Below, piece by piece: positions 1 through 9,115 of a stretch of DNA of 64,000 nt. Below the pieces are notes generated by a model. That model worked only from the letters and a program-made list of their open reading frames with translations, was not told the origin of the DNA and made no database searches. The stretch spans positions 732,300 through 796,299 of the forward strand of contig OU452230.1 of NCBI GenBank assembly GCA_911728455.2, in the 5' to 3' direction. A program made the translations under genes and the position numbers. The DNA comes from Marthasterias glacialis. Lineage: Eukaryota; Echinodermata; Asteroidea; Forcipulatida; Asteriidae. Numbering within the stretch: the first letter of the stretch is position 1; the number at the start of each line of letters is the position of its first letter.

Positions 1-1110
1 TTAAACAACAACACATGGATCAAAACTGATGTAAATATGAATGATTGCAAAATAAGACATTTTAGGCATACAGGAAAATGTTTATTTTACTTGTAAATGA
101 GTCAGATTAGATGACATAATTGACAATTTATAACAATGGCAATTTCAGAGGTCAGAATACAAGATGAATACTTGAAAGTGTAACCATTATTGTGTAAGGG
201 GTTTTCCCCACTATGGTTAAAATGTAGTATACTTATAGACTCAACATGGGTTACGCCAGGTTTGATAACCTAGGGTGAGAGAAGATAGTGTTGCATTTGA
301 GACCTGGAGATTTAACACTTAAACTGAATCTAAGAAATGAAGGTTTAAGATGATACCCAAAGCTGACACTGATGTGAACAATCCAAGACAGAAACCTGTA
401 GGTACAAGATCAAAACCTAAGACCAAGATGTGGATGTTTGAGACGAAGTCTGAGATGTGCAGATCCAAACAAAGGTAGAGTCCTGCACATTTGAGAGACT
501 AAGTCAAAACTCTGGGAAGCCAACATCAAGGACTGACATTCAGACCAACCAGACAACCCAACCAGACGAAGAATTAAACCAACAATGAAGGATCAAATCC
601 TAGACAGAATCCCTGTAGGTCTGAGACCTAAAGGTTTAACAACAAGACTGACGCCAAAATCAAGAATGAAAGAATCCAGATTAACGTGGAGATCAAGGCC
701 TGAATTGTTAACACCAAGACCACATGAAAGAACTGGAAGCTCAAGACCAAGAACTGAATGTTCAAAAGCATCTCTCAGATCAGACAGTAGCTGTCCCAGA
801 CCAAGACTACGACCAACAAGAAGTCGATATTCAAAAGTAATAGCGAGACTCTAACAGTAAGATCTTATGAGATAAGACTACCCACTGTGAATAGATTACA
901 TTTACTTTCAGCTTGTTGTTTCTTAAAAAAGATGAATCAATCATTTCCTACAATCTGATTATGAACACACTATTCTGTCAATGATTTTCGAGTTGTAACT
1001 TGAAACTTTTAACAAAATACAATTCCATTCAAATCTGTAATAATAATAATAATAGTATAACATTCACTATTTTTTTACGGCAGGTTTGCAGAGAGACAGA
1101 TTTTGTGCAT
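1..1110. other. Non-coding sequence downstream of FBP
   Basis: No gene. Positions 280-860 are purine-rich and look like a very degenerate tandem array: motifs such as CCTGTAGGT (near 398 and 611), CAAGACC and AAGGTTTAA recur, and the resulting open frame at 585-854 is low complexity. A short (AAT)n run lies at 1039-1055. Confidence 0.45.
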
Positions 1111-1128
1111 GTTAATTTTATGTTTGTT

Positions 1129-1134
1129 TTTATT
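1129..1134 (-). terminator. Candidate FBP polyadenylation signal
   Basis: AATAAA on the minus strand, about 320 bp downstream of the FBP stop codon. It is the first canonical hexamer I found at a sensible distance, giving a 3' UTR of roughly 340 bases. No transcript evidence. Confidence 0.45.
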
Positions 1135-1454
1135 TAGCAAAACAGAAATAAGTCTTAAGAAATAACAGTCTTCTCCACACGAGACAGTATTTCGAAGAAA
1201 CATTCCTAAGGCCATTTGATACTGGTACTATGCTTTTAAAAAGCGTTGGGATAAAAAAATTGTGATTTTTTTCGATCATTCCCAACCATGTACCATAGCT
1301 TTTTTAAATTACATGGAATTTTGGTTGGTATTGTACTATGTGCTAAAGAAGTGTTTATGTGCCAAGTTAGCTTGATTAGCAACTCTATGAAAATTGATAC
1401 TCGTGCTGTACCTTTCCTAAAGCCTACTACATCATCTTGAAAGCAACTCTTCAT

Positions 1455-1643
1455 CTATTTCTTGTGTTTCTCAACGATGGCCAAGAATTCTTTAACATCT
1501 TCCGTTGAGCCCATGATGACTGGGACACGCTGGTGGATGTTGGTTGGCTGGACATCTAAGATGGCTTCCTTCCCTGTAGTTGCTAAGCCACCAGCTTGCT
1601 CTACGATGTATGCCATTGGGTTTGCTTCATAGAAAAGCCTCAG
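1455..1643 (-). CDS. FBP1: FBP coding exon 6 (residues 276-337, stop)
   Basis: The terminal exon begins after the acceptor CAG at 1646-1644 with [12 protein letters not shown], giving Arg277 and metal ligand Glu281, continues through [14 protein letters not shown] and NIHQRVPVI, and ends KHKK-stop at 1455. This matches the length and ending of animal FBPases. Confidence 0.96.
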   Translation of the reverse strand: MRLFYEANPMAYIVEQAGGLATTGKEAILDVQPTNIHQRVPVIMGSTEDVKEFLAIVEKHKK

Positions 1644-4600
1644 CTGTTGGATCAAATAAATACATATCTGATGATTACTAGACTAGAAATTAGGATCACA
1701 TTAAATCATCGGTTTTTAACCTACTGCCAACTTCTAAAATTCAATACACACACCATACAACTAACCAGCACAAATTTTATCACATTTAAGTGAGGACTAT
1801 AAAACGTTATGCATGATTTGTCCGGAATTTTTAATTTATCTGAATTTCTGATTGAGCTCATTTTGATGCTGCAATTGAAATGCGCGGTGAAGTTTTTTTT
1901 TATATATTTATTTATTTTATTGCTAATATTATTATTTTTAAAGTCATTTTTATTATTTCTTTGAGGGGTTGGGTTATCTTTGAATGCAATGTTCTTAACT
2001 TTGACATTTTTCGATGGAAATATTTCTCTTGAGGATGGGTACTGGTATGAACTTTATAATCATTCTAAATTCGTTCCCCAAAATTACCAATCCTGGTCTT
2101 TGATAGAAAACTAAACAAAATTGTGGAGTCTTCCAAACAGAATTTGGAATCAATACTTAAAATCAGAACAAACTTCCAAAGTGTCTTGAAAGACAAGTTC
2201 TTACCTTTCCCTTAGGACTCTTCTTATGAGCTGGGTATAAAAAGATTCCTCCATACACCAAGGTACGATGCATGTCTGCCACCATAGAACCAATGTAACG
2301 AGATCCATAGGCTGCTCTACCCTCCTGTCAATTTCAAATTCATTTTGATATTTCAGATATTAGAAGCATCAATCACCTAAGAAATGCTTCAAGAGCATTA
2401 AAGGGCCAATGAAGTGCTATTTTCCCCCAGTTTTAACTAAATGATATGCCCATAATAACCTAGGCCCTATAAATGCAAGTTTACTCAAAATTTATAGCAG
2501 GTATATATCAGGGAAAAAACTAAAAACTAAAATTAGGTGCGTAAGGCGATATCGAAATGGATAATACAAGTTCTGAGCGATAAATTAAAAGTTTATAACT
2601 CATTAAAAACTTACAAAGAGTAAGAATTATCTTTTTATTAATATCAAACCATATATTAAGCCCGAAAAATGTAATGTGAAAAATATCACTTTATGGTTCC
2701 TTCAACTTCCAGGAATGTTAAATGATCCTCACAATTAAAAAGTTACTTTGTATTCCATCTTCGTTTTCTTCAAGCTTTTCACAAATTAAGAAGGACACCT
2801 ACATTTCTCAATAACTGTAATCACTTTTAAAACAATGAGATTTTGGACTACTCCATGGAAGTATTGTTATGAAGGTAATCTTTAAAAACGAAAGCAAGTC
2901 TTTCTATTGAAAGGGACAGACCATTTTTTGAGACTTTTTGGGGACTTTTTTGAGACACTTTTCTTGAGATTGTCTCAATGTTTTCATCTTTCAGACAAAC
3001 TAATGAATGATTTGTACAATCACATAATATCACTGTTACATGATTACTATTACTATTATTGGTTTATTCATTAAAAAAAAGACTGTTGCAGCCACCTAAC
3101 TGGCTGAAATGTAGCCATTTCTTTACAATAAAATGATTTAAATAGAATTACACAAAATACGAGAAAAGACAAAAACAAGTAAAGCTTATATAAAAAATAT
3201 CAGAAAATAGTTACAAGTGAAAAGGACCGTGGATTAATAAAGCAATTAGACATTGTACTAAGAACTTGGCAGCAAAAAACAAGAAAACAAAATCCATACA
3301 AAAATTTAATTAAAAAAAGGGGGAGGAATACACTTGGCCTACATATTAAACTGACACAATCACAAAAGTCCAAGAGGAACTAGACAAAATAATTCAGCAC
3401 AAAACAAACTTGGAGAATACCAAGACCTACAAGGACGGGCAATGTTGAAACCAAAAACAATACCAACGTGAAAGGTTACTCACATGGGGCAGTAGGATGG
3501 ACAAAGAGGGAAAACAGGTGGGACAAAAGAGACTACTAGCACAAAAAGTTGGGGTGGGGAAGGGGGAAACTTCAACCAAATTACCACCTCATGAGAAGAC
3601 CCTACTGCTTACTTAGAAGAGCAGTCAGGTATGGAATTGGGCTGTACTTAAAACGATTTGTTCTACATCTTACTGTAGACAACATATCATAACTCCGTAA
3701 ATTGTTGTTTGTTATAGGGAGAAGCCAATCACGGTGTATTTGTGAGTTAAGGAGAGTAGCGCCAAAAACTGAGGGAGATCCTTGCCACACATGTACATAT
3801 GATATGCAGGTGATGTTAATTACCCAAGTGACTTTTTTCCACTGTAACTGGCCAAAATTTGCAGAGAAGTTGAATTTTGGATCATATGTGAAGGACTGCA
3901 TCACTTGCATAACAACTACAATATTCTTAATGTGCGTCACCCAGGAGTATAAATGGGTACCAGCGAGGGTAGAGGTTGATATTGTGTTTGAAAAAGCCTT
4001 CGGAGCGCCACGGCAGCTCGGGGCTGTATACTCCCCAGGGAGCTGAGAAAGATTACAGGAATGTTATTGGCCCAATGACCAGGGCACTAAAATGTAAAGC
4101 GCGTTATTGTAAAATGCACTATTTAAGAACTAGTTATTATGATGTGATAATCTCATCACTTAAATACAAAAACCTAAGACTTACGGTTGATGTTTTCTTA
4201 GAATCGATGTATTCTTTAATTTCATCTTCCCATAACTCTGTGTATCCTTCATTAATGCTGTAGATTTTTCCTCGTGGTTTGATACGGATGTTACGTTCTG
4301 TCAGGATGAATTCTCCTATAGCCTAAAATAAAATACAGTTTCAAAGACTTTGTTAATAATAATAATACCAGAGTCTTATACATGTAGGCCTATAGCGCAA
4401 TCAGGCCTTGATCTTAACCGAGGCCATCGAGGCCATTGGCCTCATGCCCTGTTGAGTTGGCCAGCATACCCTTCAGAAAAATTGCACTGTCACTACCAAC
4501 TTGGCCAGCATGCCCTTGTAAAATTTCTCTGATTTGGCCAGCAAAGGCCTGCCCCCGTTTTTCTTAAGATCAAGGCCTGGCACATGTATCTACCAACAAT

Positions 4601-7600
4601 TAGGTACTCAAGGCACTTATTATATTATTTTTAAGGCAGGTTTTTGAGCTTTTTAAATTATGAGAGCCATTTATGTAGCACCTTGTAATGATTTACAAGG
4701 TGCTGCGGTGCATTCAGCAGCCACTGCCAGAAACACCGGGCCAAACCCCTTCTCTTAGCGATAAGTGTAACTGGGTTACTTTATGTGCATTACACAACAC
4801 ACAGGACCAAAGGTTTTACATTTTATCCGAAGGACGAAGCAATAATGGTTAAGTGTCTTGCTTAAGGACACAAGTGTAAATACCGGGACTGGAACCCACA
4901 CTCTGCTGATCAGAACACCAGCGGTTGAGTTCGGTGCGCTAGACCACTTGGCCCGACACACTGAATGCATGTGGACAACACAATTGGTACTTGTCAAAGA
5001 CCGGTATCCACACTGCGAACCAACATCTACATGAAATAACAAACCTGTGAAAGTTTAAGCTCAATCGGTCATCGGAGTCTCAAGAAAATAGTGGGGAAAA
5101 AACCTTATATGTTTTTTCTGTTTTCAGACAAAGTTTTGGACTCAAACGATTAAAACTTATTGTTTTTCTCATTTCTCAAAAACTATAGCATTTCAGGCAA
5201 AAATATTTCAAGGGAACTTTTCCACCATGACCATGTTTATACCATGTGAGCTATGTGCAAATCTGTGAACATTTATATTTTCACTCATATGTTGTGCACT
5301 CCCTTCCATTGGCAGACGAAGTTTTGACATTTTCAAGGCAGAACAGATTGTTCCCAATTCCATTTCCCTCATTAGACTGATAAATTAAACCCTGACCCAA
5401 GATGTATTGAGTACTGACCAATGCATTTATCCAAAAGTCAGGTAACTTCAGTTTAGTTCAACGTGCATATGACATGTATGAAGCCTCAAGCCATGGGGCT
5501 GAGGCTTGCAGAGTGTTACTCATAGTGGGCGTGGCTAAATGGAACGGATTAAGTGGGTACTTTGAAGACTTACTGGATCAAGCATAAATCCATTCACACT
5601 GTTGCCAGCACTTAGAACAACCATGGTTGCACTTCCATATAATGCGTAACCAGCGGCAACCATCTTACGCCCAGTTTGAAGCACATCTTTCTCAGTGGGG
5701 GCAGCATTGGTCTCCTAACAAAAAAATCAAAACAGAGTTTGAGGTAACTGTGTTTAAGGATTTAGCCATATTTAATATAGCCTTGATTTTGAGGCTGTAC
5801 TTACTAAACATTACCCCAGATGCCTGAATGCAAAGCAACTCCAACTACCCAGCCGACAGACTCAAAAATAGCACAAGCTCTGACAGCACCATGCACTCAC
5901 ACAGCGCTAGCTCTGCGAGCCCCACACACACACACAGCCACACACCCTTACATATGGCAGTTACAGGGTCCTCCTATTGTTGTTCTATTATTCCCTTTTC
6001 TAAAGAATTCCTCTGTGGGGTAGCACTACAACAAAGAAAACCTTGTGGGGTAGCATTGTTCCATTGTGTAAAGTGCCCCATGAGCTGGTGAGTGTAAGGG
6101 CACACTGTCCTAGCACATGAGCTGTGACAGGTTCACGTGCTAGGACTGTGGCGCAAGCTGTGTGTGGGTGCAAGCAGCATGTGAGAGGCTTGCTTGGGTG
6201 AGTGCATGGTGAAAGCGTGGTAGCGTGGTGTGTTATTTTTGAGTCTGTCGGCTGGGTGGCTGGGGTTGCATTCAGGCTGCTGGGGTTACGTTTAGTCAGC
6301 AAAGCTATGGCACAGCCTTGAAATCAAGGCCATATTTAATAAAGTGTCATTTACATTAGAGTTTGAATTTCTCTTTCTTTTTCCTTTTCTTTTCTTTCCC
6401 TTTAATATAGGAAATAATTATGTCATCATCCTGGAAAGCTACAAACGATCTAACTGAAAGGAAAGGAGTTAGCGATGGGCAAATGAAAGGTAGAACTCAT
6501 TAAGAAAGAAATGACTCCTCAGGGCAACCTTCGACATGAGCTGGAAGCAGAAGATATCTAAGCAACAACTTTCAACTTCATGAACATCTTCTAAAGATAC
6601 CTACAAAAGTTAGAGAGCGCAGACTATGTGCAGCTGGCCACTGCCATCGCCATCAAGACGAAACACCTCACAAATTCATTCTCACGGCATAAAACCTATC
6701 TGCGTGTCCTACTTAAAGTCCTACTACAAACCCTCATGAATGACAAGGAATGTCAGGAGAACTTGCTGCTAGGAAGTTACACCACCTGCTGTCTCTGTCA
6801 CAGATGACGATGGTCCATCAAAATCAAAATGATGATTTCTTTTCCTTCATCAAATTAAACAAAGAGACAAAGAAAACAAGATGCCAACTACAGTCCCCTT
6901 TGAAAAGTTTATTGTGTTTTGCCTCCAAGAGCCATGAAAGGTGGGGGGGGAGTATCATCAACTGTAAAATCTTTCTTACATTTTTCCAGATGCCAAAGAT
7001 GGAGCCAATAGAGACGAGACAGTCAATGTTTGAAGAGCCATCCAGAGGGTCAAACGCAACCACGTACTTCCCTCTTTGCTCTGTCTCAACCTCTATCAAC
7101 GTCTCATTCTCCTCTGAGATAAGAGCGCAGGTTGTGAAAGAAGAACGGAGGGAATTGATGAAGAGATCGTTGGCTAAGACGTCAAGTTTCTTCTGTTCAT
7201 CTCCTGTGACATTGGTGCTGCCTGCTATACCATACCTTCATGTAGGATAAAGTATGAAAGAACAACTTTAAGATAGTTAGGGTTAGGGCTAGTAACAAAA
7301 AATAGTTGCTAAGCATTCCCACCCTACATATTCTTTTTATTAACTTTTAACAATACTGCAGAAACGCAAAAGTGTAAATTGACCGTTTAAATGTCAATTT
7401 CATAGCCTGTAGTCATAGCGGTGATGACCCAACAGAACCTGCCCCCGATTTCACCAAACGCGTCACAAGAAGCAATGCATCGTAGGGTTTGCGATGCATC
7501 GTAGGGTTTGCGATGCATCGCACACCTAAGACACATCGCGGCTGCGACGAGTTCTACAATCCATTTCACCATACACGTTGTAAGCGCGACGTGTTGCAAC

Positions 7601-8854
7601 TCGAAACCATTGCAGCAGTGGGCGTAAGTCTATGTAATTTAGTACAATATATAATGTTGGCTACTCGTGTACGTAGACTATGTGTCATAGAGGGCACTAT
7701 ACGATCTGCCGGCTTAATCCTGTTGGTAAGTGATGACGTATTGGAGCCGGAAGTGCAGTGTAACGACGTTCATGTACTGTATGTATACAATTGGTTTACA
7801 TTGCACTTCAGGCTCCAAAACATCATCACTTACCAACAGGATTAAGCCGGCAGATCGTATAGCGCCCTCTACGACACATAGTCCACGTACACGAGTAGCC
7901 AACATTATATAATGTACTAAATTACGTAGACTTTCGACCACTGCTGCATAGCCTAGTGGTATCACTCTCGCTTATCAACCGAAACACTCCGCGTTCAAAT
8001 CCCTGATGACGCAAATTTTTTTCCCCCAAAATATAAGAACATTCCACCTTTCATTATTACAAATTGACTTCCTACATTTAAATGTATAGTATTACCTTTT
8101 CTTTTTCTGATTTGTGGCTCCTGAGGGAAATAACCTCCGAAATTCCTACATGATCTGATCCCCGTCTCATGAATATGGAGTCACAACGACAATGTTGGTG
8201 CGGAATTAGACTAACATCATTCCTCACACACGGTGAAATTTATGAGTCCTAAAAACCATCACTGAGCCTGTCAGTAATGTTCCATCTTGATAACGTTTAG
8301 GCTTACTTTTACTAATAGTTTTACTTTAGTAACTAATACTAGTATTAGTTACTAGTATTAGTTACTAGTATTAGTTACTAATACTAGTATTAGTTACTAA
8401 AGTAAAAGAAAGCCAGTGCCGGCCCAATATCCACTGCCAAAATTTAAATAAAATTCAACAATATCATTAATTATAAATATGTGTATTTCTTTGTTTAATC
8501 TTGTACCTAGACCCAGTAACTGGGGCGCTGAACTCCTTTTTTGAGATTTTGACACCAAGTAACTGGGGCGCTGTACTCCTTTTTCAGATTTTGACATTAT
8601 CAGACAGATAATGTCAAAATCTCAAAGAAGGAGTACAGCGCCTCAGTTACTGGGTCTATCTTGTATTTGTACCGTAGTACTTACAGTTTTGCGATGCCTG
8701 CTTTTCGTACTGCGGACGACACTGCCTTAATGGCGGTCAGTAACGCATTGAGTAACTGCGTGAGCTCACCAGTGGCACTCGGAAAACGCCGCTGTTCCTC
8801 AAGAACAAACCGCGTCAGGGTCATAAAATCAGTCTGTAAGGCTCCTCCCGACAT
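1455..8854 (-). CDS. FBP1: Fructose-1,6-bisphosphatase, six coding exons, complete
   Basis: This gene encodes the gluconeogenic enzyme that hydrolyses fructose-1,6-bisphosphate to fructose-6-phosphate and phosphate in the cytosol. Coding exons, in transcript order, are 8854-8685, 7235-6980, 5714-5574, 4322-4185, 2324-2205 and 1643-1455. All donors are GT and all acceptors AG; the phases join to give 337 residues, about the human length of 338. The N-terminal AMP-site segment TGELTQLLN (28-36), Lys113-Tyr114, metal ligands Glu98, Glu99, Asp119, Leu121, Asp122 and Glu281, the signature [10 protein letters not shown] (119-128), and substrate-site Asn213, Tyr216, Arg244, Tyr245, Tyr265, Lys275 and Arg277 are all present. 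The frame runs open upstream of the chosen start, but the family N-terminus fits MSGGALQ at 8854. Vertebrates have FBP1 and FBP2 paralogues; this invertebrate copy may represent the unduplicated ancestor, so the symbol is by family. Confidence 0.96.
2205..2324 (-). CDS. FBP1: FBP coding exon 5 (residues 236-275)
   Basis: This 120-bp phase-0 exon encodes the [20 protein letters not shown] segment followed by [12 protein letters not shown]. It supplies Arg244 (which in the family reaches into the neighbouring subunit's active site), Tyr245, Tyr265 and the final Lys275. The acceptor is AG at 2326-2325 and the donor is GTAAGA at 2204. Confidence 0.95.
3935..4085 (+). repeat. Probable SINE fragment in FBP intron 4
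   Basis: The stretch from GTGCGTCACCCAGGAGTATA to GACCAGGGCACTAAAATG, with ACTCCCCAGGGAGCTGAGA in the middle, resembles a dispersed repeat I recall from marine deuterostome genomes. A short open frame across it is incidental. The rest of intron 4 (2325-4184) is AT-rich and shows no exon. Confidence 0.4.
4185..4322 (-). CDS. FBP1: FBP coding exon 4 (residues 190-235)
   Basis: This 138-bp phase-0 exon starts at AIGEFIL and includes KIYSINEGY, whose Asn213 and Tyr216 contact the substrate 6-phosphate in the family. The acceptor is AG at 4324-4323 and the donor is GTAAGT at 4184. The C-terminal part ([10 protein letters not shown]) is the variable loop before the next exon. Confidence 0.95.
4402..4579. 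repeat. Fold-back (MITE-like) element in FBP intron 3
   Basis: The ends are inverted: CAGGCCTTGATCTTAA at 4402 and TTAAGATCAAGGCCTG at 4564-4579. Inside are two near-identical TTGGCCAGCAT-CCCTT direct repeats. No open frame of a transposase; a non-autonomous element is the simplest reading. Confidence 0.6.
4675..4962 (-). repeat. tRNA-derived SINE in FBP intron 3
   Basis: Read on the minus strand from 4962 it begins with a tRNA-like head: an A-box-like GGGCCAAGTGGTCTAGCGC and a B-box-like GGGTTCCAGTCCC, then a body containing GTGTCCTTAAGCAAGACACT, a phrase shared by many SINE central domains. The 3' end (4678-4706) is a hairpin, AGCACCTTGTAA pairing with TTACAAGGTGCT. It lies antisense to nothing but in the same orientation as FBP. 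Confidence 0.68.
4963..5285. repeat. Dispersed repeat family C, copy 1
   Basis: About 320 bp closely similar to 59,550-59,860: shared runs include CAATCGGTCATCGGAGTC, CTCAAAAACTATAGCA and TTTTCCACCATGACCAT. It starts directly against the SINE at 4962, so the two may be parts of one composite element. Confidence 0.7.
5574..5714 (-). CDS. FBP1: FBP coding exon 3 (residues 143-189)
   Basis: This 141-bp phase-0 exon encodes the segment containing [17 protein letters not shown] and ending at MLDP, which continues directly into AIGEF of the next exon. The acceptor is AG at 5716-5715 and the donor is GTAAGT at 5573. Confidence 0.95.
5770..6340. repeat. Large fold-back element in FBP intron 2
   Basis: The ends are long imperfect inverted repeats of about 100 bp or more: GCCTTGATTT, GGCTGT, ACTAAACAT and CCCAGCCGACAGACTCAAAA on the left (5780-5873) recur inverted on the right (6240-6330). 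The centre is CA/CACA-rich on the left and GTGTG-rich on the right. No transposase frame. It fills most of the distance between exons 2 and 3. Confidence 0.65.
6606..6780 (+). pseudogene. Fragment of non-LTR retrotransposon ORF2 C-terminus
   Basis: Plus-strand translation from 6606 reads [20 protein letters not shown] then PHKFIL, ended by TAA at 6690; after a frameshift, codons from 6719 read [20 protein letters not shown]. Both pieces resemble the C-terminal tail of LINE-type endonuclease/reverse transcriptases common in marine invertebrates (an RR-x-AGHC-x3 core then a short LMNDKEC helix). It is antisense to FBP, inside intron 2. Confidence 0.5.
6980..7235 (-). CDS. FBP1: FBP coding exon 2 (residues 57-142)
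   Basis: The 256-bp exon runs from the acceptor AG at 7237-7236 to the donor GTAAGA beginning at 6979. It carries the metal-site glutamates (98, 99), Lys113-Tyr114 of the AMP site and the [10 protein letters not shown] signature. It ends in phase 0 after Trp-Lys-Asn. In the mammalian gene this stretch is, as I recall, divided between two exons, so an intron position is absent here. Confidence 0.96.
7472..7520. repeat. 19-bp tandem repeat
   Basis: Two and a half units of GCGATGCATCGTAGGGTTT at 7472, 7491 and 7510, with one mismatch in the first. Each unit contains the palindrome GCGATGCATCGC or a near form. It lies in FBP intron 1. Confidence 0.8.
7612..7947. repeat. Long inverted-repeat element in FBP intron 1
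   Basis: Arms of about 145 bp (7612-7758 and 7803-7947) are inverted copies at roughly 90% identity, sharing runs such as GTTGGCTACTCGTGTACGT and ATACGATCTGCCGGCTTAAT, with a loop of about 45 bp. The ends are GCAGCAGTGG and CCACTGCTGC. The short frames on both strands mirror each other and are not coding. Confidence 0.85.
7945..8030 (+). repeat. tRNA-like SINE head abutting the fold-back element
   Basis: An A-box-like TAGCCTAGTGGTATCAC (7950-7966) and a B-box-like GCGTTCAAATCCC (7991-8003) are spaced as in a tRNA-derived Pol III promoter, followed by a T/C/A-rich stretch. The cloverleaf is poor, so it is a tRNA-derived repeat rather than a tRNA gene. Confidence 0.5.
8305..8408. repeat. Palindromic tandem of ACTAGTATTAGTT
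   Basis: A 13-bp ACTAGTATTAGTT unit repeats about four times, flanked by inverted arms ending in ACTTTTACTAATAG-type sequence on the left and TTACTAAAGTAAAAG on the right. The whole tract can fold on itself. FBP intron 1. Confidence 0.8.
8510..8656. repeat. Nested fold-back element next to FBP exon 1
   Basis: The left arm GACCCAGTAACTGGGGCGCT occurs at 8510 and, less the start, again at 8557; its inverted form AGCGCCTCAGTTACTGGGTC ends at 8656. The inner arms (about 8557-8600 and 8606-8656) meet across a short loop with TGACATTATC/GATAATGTCA. It ends 28 bases from the FBP exon 1 donor. Confidence 0.8.
8685..8854 (-). CDS. FBP1: FBP coding exon 1 (residues 1-57 in part)
   Basis: The exon starts at ATG (8854-8852) and ends at 8685 before the donor GTAAGT, leaving two bases of a Leu codon completed by exon 2. 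It encodes the N-terminal helix pair that binds the allosteric inhibitor AMP: Thr28, Gly29, Glu30, Leu31 and Thr32 are kept. Residue 27 is Ala where the human enzyme has Gly. Confidence 0.95.
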
Positions 8855-9115
8855 CCTGGAATAATCTCGTTTTCTTGATAACCTGGAATTTACGAGACAA
8901 AAACGTATAAAGATGTAAACTCTACGACTTTCACAACCCGCTTGAAGCTCGAATGGTTGATTATGTACTTTGGCCTGTTTGTTTACTGGTGGGTCAATCA
9001 GCTTTAGCCAATCGGAATGCTTCATTTGATCACGAGAGAGACACACCTCCAAAAATAATTGGCTGGTAACCTGTTTGTTGTATAGGAATCGTGCAGTTAA
9101 TTGAAAGGGAGCCAT
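8855..9115 (-). promoter_or_regulatory. FBP 5' flank, candidate promoter
   Basis: This is the sequence immediately upstream of the FBP start. On the minus strand it holds a CCAAT near 9056-9060, an inverted CCAAT near 9003-9010 and a weak TATA-like CTTTATACG near 8904-8912. The frame stays open here up to 9115 but the translation is unlike any FBPase N-terminus. The transcription start cannot be fixed from sequence. Confidence 0.3.

Noticed and set aside
6750-7250. 166-codon plus-strand frame
   Set aside because: It is the antisense of FBP exon 2 plus adjacent intron; coding evidence is on the minus strand.
7268-7284. Two TTAGGG units, possible interstitial telomere repeat
   Set aside because: Only two units, too few to distinguish from chance.
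7945-8012. tRNA gene
   Set aside because: A and B boxes are present but the acceptor and anticodon stems do not pair; a tRNA-derived repeat fits better. The same holds for the SINE heads at 4.9, 12.5 and 63.06 kb.
8855-9115. In-frame extension of FBP exon 1 to an upstream ATG at 9115
   Set aside because: The extra 87 residues do not resemble any FBPase N-terminus or a targeting peptide, and the MSGGALQ start gives the family length.
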